From: Eublepharis macularius
Taxonomy: Eukaryota > Chordata > Lepidosauria > Squamata > Eublepharidae
DNA length: 64,000 nucleotides
Assembly: GCF_028583425.1 (NCBI RefSeq)
Contig: NC_072790.1
Coordinates: 14,676,552-14,740,551 of the forward strand
Reading direction: 5' to 3'
A model generated the notes under the pieces. That model ran no database searches. It was not told the DNA's origin and saw nothing but the letters and a program-made list of their open reading frames with translations. Below, one piece after another: positions 1 through 9,742 of the stretch. Position numbers and translations under genes: made by a program. The stretch's first letter is position 1, and the number at the start of each line of letters is the position of its first letter.

Positions 1-2827
1 GATCAATGAAGTATTGCACAAATATTTATATAAAGGAGTGGTCGTTTATCTAGATGATGTGTTAATTTACTCGAAAACAAAGGAAGAACATGTAAAATTA
101 GTGCGAGACGTGCTGACCACTTTAATGTGCCACAAGCTCCCTATCAAACTCTCTAAATGTGAGTTTCATAAAACAGAGTTGGATTACTTAGGCTACCGTA
201 TATCCGGGCAAGGGCTGAAAATGGATCCTGCCAAAATACAGGCAGTACAAGATTGGCAAACTCCTTCTACTCGAAAACAATTGCAATCTTTCCTGGGATT
301 TGCCAATTTCTATAGAGACTTCATAGAAGGTTTCGCTCAAATTGCCCTTCCACTAACGGAGCTCCTCAAAACCAAAGCTAAAGGGGAACAAGCAAGAAAA
401 CCCACCTCCAAATTAGACTGGAGCCCACAATGCCAAATAGCTTTTGAGAAACTCAAAGCTAAATTTATATCTGAGCCCTTTTTACAACCCCCCGGTGAAA
501 ACTGCCCGTTCATAGTGCAAGTTGATGCCAGCAATGCGGCAATGGGGGGGGGGGTGTTGCTGCAAAAGGGGGGAAACGGGAAAGCCAAACCGTGTGCATA
601 TCTCTCTAGAAAATTTTCTGAATCTGAAAGGCATTGGAATGTATGGGGAAAAGAAGCCTTTGCCGTTAAAGTAGCTCTTACAGTATGGCGTCACTGGCTT
701 GAAGGAACCAGGCACCCTTTTGAGGTTTGGACTGATCACAAAAACTTGGAAGCACTAAAAAGCCCTAGACGCCTTAACGCCAAACAACTCAGATGGGCGG
801 AATTCTTCTCCAAATTTAATTTCACCCTCAACTTTCTACCGGGGAAAACTAACTTCTTGGCTGACGCTCTCTCGCGCATCCCCCAACATCAGAGCAAGAG
901 GGAGGAAACCATAGACACAGTATTCACTCCCCACCAACTAGGAGGAGTGGTTACTACTCGCAGCCAAACTGCGCAAACTCAAGCAGAAGAAAAGGGGTAG
1001 AGAGCAAAAGTGAAAAGCGAGGTGGAAAAAGAAGGGGAGGGAGCGCCCAAAGCAAAAATGTCTTAAGTGGCGGAGGGAGATTGGGTTAAAGAAGATAAAC
1101 TGTATATACCAGCCAGTCTCCGAATGGAAATTCTACAGCGTTGTCATGATGCCCGCACCGCGGGTCATTTTGGCTACCTAAAAACCCTCCACTTAATACA
1201 GAGACAATTTTGGTGGCCTGGGATCAGAAAGGATGTATCCCAATATGTATCTTCATGCCCAACCTGTATAAGTGCCAAAACCAGAAAAGGGAAACCACCG
1301 GGACTTTTACAACCACTGGAAACCTCCAATAGACCCTGGGAAATAATTTCTATGGACTTTATTACAGATTTACCTCCCTCCAAGGGTTGCTCCTGTATTT
1401 TAGTGGTTGTGGATTTATTTTCCAAACAAGCACATTTCATCCCCTGTACAACCATTCCCACCGCCAAAAAACTAGCTGAAATATTTATGAAACACATTGT
1501 GAAGCTGCACTCTTTTCCTTCTAAGGTGATATCGGATCGCGGCGGACAATTCATTGCCAACTTTTGGCGGGAGCTACTACAATTAACTGGAATGGAATAA
1601 GGAATCCGTTCCGCTTTCCATCCGCAAAGTGACAGACAATCGGAAAAAAACTAATCAAATATTAGAGTAATTTCTCCGCTGCTATATTAACTTTCAACAA
1701 GACAACTGGGCGGAGCTTCTCCATTTTTCTGAATATTCTTATAACAACTCAGTCCACAGTTTAACCAGTGAAACCCCCTTTAAAATTGTACATGGCTACG
1801 AAGGCAAAGCATTCCCCTTTGAACTACCCGAGAAAAAGCAGCTCACAGGAGACCTTTGCCAATGGTGGACTACCCTCAGTGAACAGTGGACGGCCATCCA
1901 AACCGCTCTAAACAAAGCAAAAGCGAACTATAAAAAATATGCAGATTGCCACCATGCGAAACAATGGGAACTGCACCCAGGAGACAAAGTATACATTTCA
2001 ACAAAGAATCTTAGGATGGATCAAACCAGCAAAAAGCTTGCTTTAAAATATCTGGGACCGTTTCCTATCAAAAGAGTGATTAATCAAGTGACTGTAGAGG
2101 TCAGTCTTCCAAAGAACTTACGCCACGTCCACTCAACGTTTCATGTCAGTCTCTTGAAAAAGGCTCCTGCACCAGACAAATGGCACCCCTCACCAGCCAC
2201 CCCTATTCCCACCATGATCAATGTCCAAGTGCACTACGAAATTGATGAAAATCTGGACTCTAAAATCAGATATCGCAAACTTTTTTACTTAGTCTGCTGG
2301 AAAGACTTTGAAGAAGGGTACAAAGAATGGGTAGAGTCCATCCATGTAAAAGTCCCCAGGCTTATTAGACAATTCCATCAAGCATATCTAGACAAACCGG
2401 GGGGAGAGGGATCTTAAGGGGAGCAGAATGTCAGAACCTGTTTAACCCGAGTAACACCATGTTTAATCCTGCAGTGTTTAGTCTGCTTTCCCTATAGGCA
2501 ACACCTGCAAGGAGCCGAATCCATGGGAAAGGATACTGTCTTATCTATCACCTCGACCTTGGCCAGCTCAGCGCTCCTCTGAGAAGTTTTGCTGTATGAA
2601 CTCGGGGGGGGGGGGAGGCTGGGCTCCGGGAGTGTGAAATGTAACAACCTTCGTTCTATGATTCATTCCTAACATTGCTTTGCTCGGCCAGGACCTCTAA
2701 TCCTGGAATATGTACATCTGGGCTTGAATGCTGTCTTTCACAATAAACCTTTTGAAATCGAAAGACCTTGTCTTCTTGCAGAAGGGAGTGAGACAGACTA
2801 TCAGGTCTGGAATGCCATAGTCTGACA
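1..2827 (+). mobile_element. Ty3/Gypsy chromodomain LTR retrotransposon (chromovirus-type), 3' part with 3' LTR; fossil
   Basis: This is the 3' portion of a Gypsy element; its 5' part lies outside the window. Reverse transcriptase (YLDDVLIYSK catalytic-loop pattern) and RNase H occupy roughly the first kilobase. Integrase follows, with an H-H-C-C zinc region and a core carrying SMDFITDLP and VISDRGGQF, from about 1.07 kb. A chromodomain (LVCWKDFEEGYKEWV) sits at the C-terminus near 2.25-2.38 kb. A purine-rich tract precedes the 3' LTR. The coding part is broken in several places, so this is a fossil. No 5' LTR is in view, so age cannot be judged from LTR divergence. Confidence 0.93.
2429..2827 (+). 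repeat. 3' LTR of the Gypsy element
   Basis: This 399-bp segment begins TGTCAGA and ends TCTGACA, a 7-bp inverted terminal repeat with the usual TG...CA ends. It directly follows a purine-rich tract (AAGGGGAGCAG). An AATAAA polyadenylation signal lies near 2741. Its position just after the chromodomain fits a 3' LTR. Confidence 0.85.
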
Positions 2828-3050
2828 TTGGGTACCTATCAGTTACCAAACTCATTTCAAGGCATTGGCTATCATATACAAAGCTCTTCACTGGCTTGGC
2901 CCAGGATATCTATGGGACCGCTTCCCTCCCTATGTTCCACCACAAGACTTAACTCATCTGAACAGGGTCTCCTGCATGTGCCATCTTGCACATGGGCAAA
3001 ATCAACAACCACCTGTACACATGCATTCTTTGTAGTGGCCCCACACTTTA
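2828..3050 (+). mobile_element. L2-like LINE 3' coding fragment
   Basis: A translation resembling the C-terminal tail of L2/CR1-group LINE ORF2 is visible (SYQ...FKALAIIYKALHWLGPGYL, then ...SLWPHTLWK). The same tail pattern recurs in the longer copy at 57.5-57.8 kb. The frame is degraded, so this is a short relic. Confidence 0.55.
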
Positions 3051-3052
3051 TG

Positions 3053-3297
3053 GAAGAGCCAGTATGGTGTAGTGGTTAAGAGAGCCGGGTTTGATTCCCC
3101 ACTCCTCCCCTTGAAGCCAGCTGGGTGACCTTGGGCTAGTCACGGCTCTCTGGAGCTCTCTCAACCCCACCCACCTCACACGGTGTTTTGTTGTGGGGAT
3201 AATAATAACATACTTTGTAAACTGCTCTGAGTGGGCATTAAGTTGTCCTGAAGGGCGGTATAGAAATTGAATGTTGTTATTATTATTATTATTACCT
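3053..3297 (+). mobile_element. tRNA-derived MIR-like (CORE-type) SINE
   Basis: A B-box-like segment (GGTTTGATTCCCCACTC) is followed by the conserved core GCTGGGTGACCTTGGGCTAGTCAC. The tail reads CTGAAGGGCGGTATAGAAATTGAATG and ends in (TTA)n. A reverse copy of the same tail lies at 62.16-62.28 kb. It is a SINE, not a functional tRNA gene. Confidence 0.8.
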
Positions 3298-3767
3298 GAA
3301 GAGGTCAGGAAATTTCCACTGTCCTGGCTTTCCATATACTATGCAAGACTGAATTATTTAAGAGGGCTTTTTTTACTCAGAGGGGGATGTAAGATAAGGA
3401 AGCAGTCTCAAAGAGACTCATCAGTAAAAGGATAGGGAGTGACTTGAAACTGCTTGGAATTACTCCGCCAGCTGGGTTTGCACAGGGCTAGCCCTTGCTG
3501 CTGCCCTGCCCCCAGCCAAAGCTTTGGGCTTGCAAAACTCAAGCCCCTGCCCCTGTGCTCAGCAGCTGATTGGTAGGGGGGGCTGTCCTACAGGTGGCTC
3601 ACCCCCAGTCCTGCTGCTCCTGGGATGCTGGCCAGTGCCCCACCCTGTCCTGGAGCAGCTGCTGCCCTCCCCTGGACTCTGCTGCACCCTCGGTTCCTCT
3701 GGAGGAGTCAGTCTCATTTTTCATCCTCTGGATTTAATGACCATATTTTCTCATTATGGCTACCACA
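3298..3767. other. No gene or clear repeat seen
   Basis: This stretch lies between the SINE and the hAT MITE. The open frames over 3.52-3.84 kb reflect GC-rich composition and show no recognisable domain. Confidence 0.5.
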
Positions 3768-4430
3768 CAGGGTTCCCAGCCCCCCTCGATCTCCCAGCGG
3801 GAGATTGAGACCTGGTTCTTACCTGGAGGGGGGGTGAGCGTGCGCAGAGTGAGCGCGCACTCCTGCAAGCGTGATGACATCACTGCTGGGAAGTGATGTC
3901 ACCATGCAGCCTGTTTGGGCACGGATCGGGCCCGTTGTGTGCCCCTGTGGAGCACAGGAGCATTCCTGCACTCCGCAGGGGCCCACAATGGGCCCGATCT
4001 GCACCCAAATGGGCCTAATCCGTGCCCATTTTGGCATGGATCGGGTCCATTTCGGCATGGATTGGGCCTGTTTTAGGCCCCTGTGGAGCGCGGGAGTGTT
4101 CCTGCGCTCCGCAGGGGCCCACAATGGGCCCTATCAGCACCAAAACAGGCCCAATCTGCACCCATTTTGGTACAGATCGGGCCTGTTTTGACACAGATTG
4201 GGCCCATTGTGGGCACCTGCGGAGCGCAGGAACACTCCCGTGCTCCACAGGGGCCCCGATCCAGGCCAAAACAGGCCTGATCCTGGCGGTTGCTGTGCAC
4301 GGAGGCGCGCAGCACCACGGGGGGAGCGCATGGAAGGTGCGTGCCCCCCCGCTGGCCAGGTATGGAGGGGCGGGGGTGGCAGGGTGGGGGCGGGGGATCC
4401 CCCGCCCCCACCGGGGATCTGACAGCCCTA
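3768..4430. mobile_element. hAT-type MITE with internal GGCCCGATC tandem/inverted repeats
   Basis: The element starts CAGGGTTCCCAG and ends CTGACAGCCCTA. It is flanked by an exact 8-bp duplication, CTACCACA, at 3760-3767 and 4431-4438, as expected of hAT insertions. The interior alternates GGGCCCGATC-type and TTTTGG-CACGGATC-type motifs and palindromes around CCCTGTGGAGCGC. That composition produces long overlapping open frames on both strands, which are not genes. Confidence 0.8.
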
Positions 4431-4854
4431 CTACCACAAAACCGAATTAGAAGGTCTTCACAGTTTCTCGTGATTTTATTAAGGCTAAGACAGAAGTGTT
4501 AAGATAGCTAGACTATCCTCACAACAAAAAGCTAACCTCTGACCCTAGCCAAGTTTCTCCTCAATTTCTCATAATGCCCTTATTGCTTGAAAATCTGTTT
4601 AATTGACTATTGGAGCCAGCAGATAAAGCAACTGCTTAAGAAATGAATTAATCTACCACCAATGAACGACATAAAGTTACATACAATGGCAAAAACTTCA
4701 TGCATGTATGTTTTTGTTAAACAACAAAGCATATGAATATGAAATGATACACAAATTTTGTACTTATACTGAGAACTGCTGGAAGATACTAAAATAAAAA
4801 AAATTGTTGAAAACACTAGGTGCCACAATGAATTTTCTAGGTGCCATAGTGACG
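4431..4854. other. No gene seen
   Basis: AT-rich spacer between two MITEs; I recognise no coding segment or repeat family here. Confidence 0.5.
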
Positions 4855-5233
4855 GCCGTGACTGTGTCGGTGCTGGGCGAGGAAAGATCCCCCTGCCTGG
4901 CACTGACCCAATCCTGGCCTTTTTGGCCCCAATCCAAGCTATTTCGGCCCTTATCCAGGCCGAAACAGGTCCAAAATGTTTGAAAATGGCCATTTTAGGC
5001 CCGTTGCAGCCTGGATCGGGGCTGAAACGGCCAGGATCAGGTCAGTGCCAGGCGGGGGAGGCTCCCCCTGCCTGGCACCGACCCAATCCCTACTGTTTCG
5101 GCTCCGATTGTGGCCATTTTTGCCCCATTCGAGGCCTAAACGGCTCAAAATGTTTTAAAGCCAGGTGGGTGGGGCCACCTGACTTGGGGGAACTACCAGA
5201 ACGGCGGTGCGTTCCCCCTCGAAATGAGCCCTG
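4855..5233. mobile_element. hAT-type MITE relic of the GAAATGAGCCCTG family
   Basis: The right end reads GTTCCCCCTCGAAATGAGCCCTG, the same terminus as the complete element at 13253-13687, and both share an internal GGGGCCACCTGAC segment. The interior repeats GGCC-rich motifs (GACCCAATCC, AAACGGCC). The left boundary and the target duplication are unclear. Confidence 0.6.
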
Positions 5234-5429
5234 CTCACCTCCATGACTAAGGAGAGTGGAGTTTGCTGACTGCTGCTGGCAGTAAAAATTGTCAGATACC
5301 TATTGGAGAAGATTCAAGCTGAGGCAAGGAAAGTACAGGGGGAAATTCTCTGTGGCTGTTTGGTTGCTGCTGCACATGCCTACGCATTTGCAGCAGGGAA
5401 ATAATTTACCCAGGGAATAATTGCTATGT

Positions 5430-5900
5430 GGAAGGTGGCCTAGGCAAATAAATGCAAGTGTACAAAGACATAACATTAGCAAAATCCAATACAGAGTTGA
5501 AGAAATGCTGAAACAGAGCATAAGCAATTCTAGGACTGAGATTAGACAACACAGGACTACCCAGTAGGGTCATACTTAAAGCAACAGGTAGTACATAGGA
5601 GCACATATTTAAGCAATACATAGTACATAAGGCAACTTTAAGTGATTCCGCACACGTTGGATAATGCACTTCCAATCCTCTTTATAGATCATTTGGAATG
5701 GATTTTTTTGTGTGCGGAACAAAAAATCCTCCTCAAACGATTGATAAAGTGCATTGAAAGTGCATTATCCAACGTGTGCGGAATCAGCCATTGTGGTGGT
5801 GAAGTCTACGGTCCCTAACTCGTTAGTGAAGCATCTCTTTGAGATCACTTCTCTACAATACAGCCCTCCTACTGAGTAAAAAAGCCCTTTTGAACACCTG
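5430..5900. repeat. Interspersed repeat shared with 19.83-20.16 kb, interrupted by a MITE
   Basis: The words GAAGAAATGCTGAAA-AG-GCATAA and CCTCCT(A)CTGAGTAAAAA-GCC occur in the same order here and at 19.95-20.16 kb. This indicates two copies of one dispersed element whose family I cannot name. The 144-bp MITE at 5643-5786 lies within this copy. Confidence 0.5.
5643..5786. mobile_element. 144-bp MITE with 29-bp perfect terminal inverted repeats
   Basis: The left arm is 5643-5671 (TGATTCCGCACACGTTGG...) and the right arm is 5758-5786, its exact reverse complement. There is no coding capacity. The superfamily is not clear because no target duplication can be read with confidence. Confidence 0.8.
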
Positions 5901-6905
5901 AACCTGGGACCTTCTGGTCTAACGATGATGAGCCACAGCCCCTCTGGACTGGTTCACATAAAGCTTTTCTTCTGAATCGTTGTTATTAGCCTTAATAAAT
6001 AAACTCAGGAGCTTTACTCTACATTTCCAGCCAATTCAGCCCTCTCTTAAAGTAAATTTGCAAAGCAGCCATATAACTACAACTACAGCCTCAAAGGCAT
6101 TAAACAATTCACTCACACATATTTGGAATCATGCCAAGACAGATGAAGTCTGGAGCAGTCTGGAGAATCCCAAACACCCTGTCTCTTGTTTAACAGAGTG
6201 CCAGAGTGCTAAATATTGATGCCAGCTACATTTTACCCCTCATAATTTAGTTTCCAGATGTGTACACCTCGATTTTTTAAAAGAGTGTTGCATAATTTCT
6301 ATAACCAGGGAAGAACGTGTTTATTCAACTTCACCCTACCAAAGATGGGCTGGTATCTGAGAACAGCCTAGGGCGAAGTCATCTTTTCCACTTGCACCGA
6401 ATGTAAGCAGTATTTGAAAATGGGTTGCTATCAACAATTGCTAGGCAAGCTTGAGGTGGCAGAAACTATTGCTCAAGAGTAACGAGGGTTGGTAGTGTTT
6501 CTCAAAGTAACCTATTGTTTTCTGAGAAGAAATAAAGGTGATGTGGTTGATAATGTAACACACAATTAGGGGCAACAACTCCCTCTCCTCTTTTTTTTAT
6601 TTACTGGTTGCTAAATGGTAGAGATTATAAATTTGGGATTTCTATGAAGCAATTTAGGGTAAGGAGATGGACTGCTAAAAGTGGTGTGATCTAAAAGAGA
6701 GACCCCCCCCAGTGTATTTGCCAGGGGGAGTTATGATTTCTGCCAATGTGTTGCCTGGTGCCCCTTTGCCTGTCAAGTCTTCAAGATGAAAACTCAAGGC
6801 TCTTGTTCGGAATATACTACTCTTCTAGACAAATTAGTACCCCACTCGGAGCAGTGAACAAGGTCAGTGTTGTTATTATTCCCACAATACAGTTGAAGAG
6901 TTGGG
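5901..6905. other. No gene seen
   Basis: A kilobase with no recognisable coding segment. The open frame at 5980-6219 has no family features. Confidence 0.5.
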
Positions 6906-6910
6906 GCTGA

Positions 6911-7245
6911 GATAGGGATCCCATTTCCCTGGTGGGGGTGGGGGATCTCCCGCTTTCACCTCTGCCCCCTGCCCCCACCTACCTGGCCAGTGGGGGAGGT
7001 AGGCATGGGAACGGGCTTCTCAGGCACGCTCCTGGGGCAGCGTGCCGATGTCAGTGATGTCATCACGCCACCCTGTGAGCACTCCTGTACTTCTCTGCAG
7101 GCCGATTTGGGCCCCAAGTGGGCAAAATTTGGCCTGTTTGAGGTCCAAATCGGCCTGCTGTGAAGTGGGCATGCCTCCTGCATCTCTACGGTGATGTCAC
7201 CAGAAGTGACATCACCCCAAGTGACGTCACCGCGCAGCTGTGCAA
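6911..7245. mobile_element. MITE relic related to the GGCC-rich hAT family
   Basis: It begins TAGGGATCCC and contains GGCCGATTTGGGCCCCAA and reverse GGTCCAAATCGGCC motifs like those in the element at 3768-4430. It closes with repeated GTGACATCACC/GTGACGTCACC words, including a full CRE-like palindrome near 7221-7230. The right end is not clear. Confidence 0.5.
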
Positions 7246-7264
7246 GTAAAGAATAAAGTGGGGA

Positions 7265-7830
7265 AGTTTTATTTATTTATTTATTTATTTTCGATTTATA
7301 TTCCGCCCTCCCCACATTTCCAGCAGGCTCAGGGCAGATTACAGATACATAGAGGTTAATATATATAAAACAGTTATTATAAATTAGAAACCATAAAAAC
7401 ATCCAGAGTTACACAATATAAAATACATATAAACATCAACATAGCAGCACCAAGTCCAACTGACCAAACCTAAATCATTTCCAGAGCATCTTCACAGAAA
7501 AAAGATTTTTAAGCGGGGGTACTGTTGGTGGAGAGGGCCTAATCCACCATCAACCGGCCAGGGGGGCTCCACCTAGCACCACCCATATGCCTGGCGGAAC
7601 AGCTCTGTCTTGCAGGCCTGGTGAAAAGATAACAAATCTTGCCAGGCCTTAGTCTCTTCAGACAGAGCGTTCCACCAGGCTGGGGCCAGGACCGAGAAAG
7701 CCCTGGCCCTGGTCAATGCCAGGTAGGCCTCCCTAGGGCCAGGGACCTTTAGCAGATGTTTCTCACTGGAGCGGAGAGTCCTTTGGGGTTCATTTGGTGG
7801 ATACCATAGACAGCCAAAAAACAAATAAGT
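7265..7830 (-). mobile_element. LINE 3' end (L2/CR1 group), minus strand
   Basis: The minus-strand frame at 7573-7824 reads like a LINE ORF2 C-terminal tail (LTRARAFSVLAPAWWNALSE, then KTELFRQAY). It is followed by a 3' untranslated part ending in (TTTA)n at 7268-7290, which is an (AAAT)n tail on the element's own strand. Its junction with the Bov-B piece on the right suggests one element inserted beside or into the other. Confidence 0.7.
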
Positions 7831-8140
7831 GGGAACTAGATCAAATCAAGCCTGAATTCTCCCTAGAAGCAAAAAAGACAAAACTGAGGCTATCATACTT
7901 TGGTCACATCATGAGAAGACAACATGCTCTGGAAAAGTCAATAATGCTAGGAAAACTGGAAGGCAGTAGGAAAAGAGGAAGACCTAAAACGAGATGGCTG
8001 GACTCAATGAAAGAAGCCACGTCCTCCAGTTTGCAGGATCAGAGCAAGTCTGTTAATGATAGGATGTTTTGGAGGTCTTTCCTTCATAGGGTCGCCATAG
8101 GTTGGAGGCGACTTGATGGCACATCACACACACACAATGT
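7797..8140 (+). mobile_element. Bov-B (RTE) LINE 3' fragment
   Basis: The + frame encodes the characteristic RTE/Bov-B C-terminus: LSYFGHIMRRQHALEKS, GKLEGSRKRGRPKTRW, then WRSFLHRVAIGWRRLDG. It ends in a (CA)n-like tail. Bov-B is abundant in squamates, which supports the assignment of the organism. This is a 5'-truncated copy. Confidence 0.9.
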
Positions 8141-8804
8141 GGGCTTGGATCCTGTGAACTGCCAATGGAAAGCGCTGATGGTCCAGGATGTTCCCCATCC
8201 TCTTCTGCCTCAAGAGCCATTTCCAATCCCAGGAAAGCTGGTTTTCTCGTGCATATAATAAGTCACATGGTTGCATGGCTGCAGTGGGGGAAGGTAGTTT
8301 GCGGTAGGTAGCTGTGTTGCCCTGCAGTAGAACAGAAGGGCAGGGGGCAGGGGCAGGGCGGAGCAGAGTCACCTGGGCTCAGGAGCACATGGTCTGCAGC
8401 TGCTAGAGGAGGTAAGGGCTTTTTGCCTTTCTTGGCTGTGGTGGGTTAAGCTGAGAAGCTAAGGGTGGTCCTCTCTAGCTTTGGGGCTTTTTGTGTGTAG
8501 TTTTGTGTTGATTTGAGTGTAGTTTTGAGGCTGAGTGTGTTTGGGCTTGATTGTGTTTGAGGGTGAGTGTGTTTGTAAGGCTGCTGGGGGTTGCTGGAGT
8601 ACAAGCCACACCCCTCCTTTGTGCTCACCTCCTGTGCTTAGCAGGAAGTGACCTTTTGCATTGAAAAGGCAACTGCTGGGCAGGGGAGCGAGCCTTTGGT
8701 GCGAGCCAAAGGGCGAGAGCTAAAGGGCTCTTGGCCTGTGGCTCTTAGCCGGGGGATCATAGCCGTTTTCTTTCCTCTTAGTGTGTTATTCCTAAAACAG
8801 AATA

Positions 8805-9713
8805 ATGAAGTCAGAATGCCAGCAGGGGGTTGGGGGCTTTCCAGTGTATTGCACTGAGTGTCACATGTATGACTATCTGCCTTCTGGTCAGAAGTCCTGG
8901 ATGTGTGCTCGCTGCAAGGAGCTCCTGGTTCTCAGGGAACGAGTACGTACCCTTGAGGCCAAGGTGGCTGACCTGGAGAAGCGGAGACAGTTAGATAGGC
9001 ACGAGGACAAGATTCTCAGGGACAGGATAGATGTGTCCCACTCTAAAAATGGCAGCGTTCTTGTTGTCAAGGAGAATGAGGATCTTGTGGAATCAGGGCA
9101 CCGTACTGAGGATAAGGGGAGCATGCCCTCAGAAGGGACCTCTTCTTCAGTTGGTGAGCAGGTTTCCTTTCACATCAAGGAACCATCCCTGGGTGGGGCG
9201 GGAGGGAGGCTCTTGGTAGTTGGTGATTCGATCCTTAGACAAGTAGATAGCTGGGTGGCACAACCGCGTTCTGACCGTATGGTGACTTGCCTGCCTGGTG
9301 CGAAGGTAGCGGACATTACGCGTGTTATAGATAGGCTGGTAGATAGTGCTGGGGAGGAGTCAGCGGTCGTGGTCCATGTTGGAACCAACGATGTTGGGAA
9401 ATGCAGTCGTGAGGTCTTGGAACAAAAATTTAGGCTGTTAGGCAGGAGACTCAAGGCCAGGACCTCCAAGGTAGCCTTCTCAGAAGTGCTACCTGTTCCA
9501 CGCGCAGGGCCAGAGAGACAAACGCAGATCAGGAGTCTCAATGCGTGGATGAGACGATGGTGTAGGGAGGAAGGGTTCAAGTTTGTTAGGCACTGGGATT
9601 CCTTTTGGGACAAGCGGGAGCTGTACAAGAGAGACGGTCTCCACTTGTCCCGAGAAGGAACCCGGCTGCTGGCACTTAAAATCAAAAAGGTGGCAGAGCA
9701 GTTTTTAAACTAA
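8805..9713 (+). CDS. CR1 ORF1: zinc-knuckle/coiled-coil and SGNH esterase protein
   Basis: The 302-aa frame is complete. Residues 16-37 hold C-x2-C...C-x2-C (C16, C19, C34, C37), a zinc-binding arrangement. A coiled-coil heptad stretch follows (LVLRERVRTLEAKVADLEKR, about 41-60). The C-terminal half is an SGNH-hydrolase fold: GDS at 140-142 with nucleophile S142, GTND at 193-196, and DGLH at 277-280 giving D277 and H280 of the triad. In CR1 elements ORF1 is thought to bind nucleic acid and lipid or ester substrates during retrotransposition; that role comes from the family, not from this copy. All catalytic residues are present. The ATG used is the first in frame, and the stop TAA is 29 bases before ORF2's first ATG. 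Confidence 0.9.
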   Translation: MKSECQQGVGGFPVYCTECHMYDYLPSGQKSWMCARCKELLVLRERVRTLEAKVADLEKRRQLDRHEDKILRDRIDVSHSKNGSVLVVKENEDLVESGHRTEDKGSMPSEGTSSSVGEQVSFHIKEPSLGGAGGRLLVVGDSILRQVDSWVAQPRSDRMVTCLPGAKVADITRVIDRLVDSAGEESAVVVHVGTNDVGKCSREVLEQKFRLLGRRLKARTSKVAFSEVLPVPRAGPERQTQIRSLNAWMRRWCREEGFKFVRHWDSFWDKRELYKRDGLHLSREGTRLLALKIKKVAEQFLN

Positions 9714-9742
9714 ATGCTAGGGGAAAGCCGACAAGAGATAAA

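Noticed and set aside
3053-3120. tRNA gene-like A/B boxes (also at 33.7, 39.6, 42.2 and 43.8 kb)
   Set aside because: They are heads of tRNA-derived SINEs with SINE bodies and tails; no intact cloverleaf was seen.
3819-4502. Cluster of open frames on both strands with IGPxxGPxxA-type repeats
   Set aside because: They come from the palindromic tandem array inside a hAT MITE that has an exact 8-bp target duplication.
8805-9713. Host SGNH esterase gene
   Set aside because: The N-terminal zinc/coiled-coil part and the CR1 ORF2 directly downstream identify it as CR1 ORF1.
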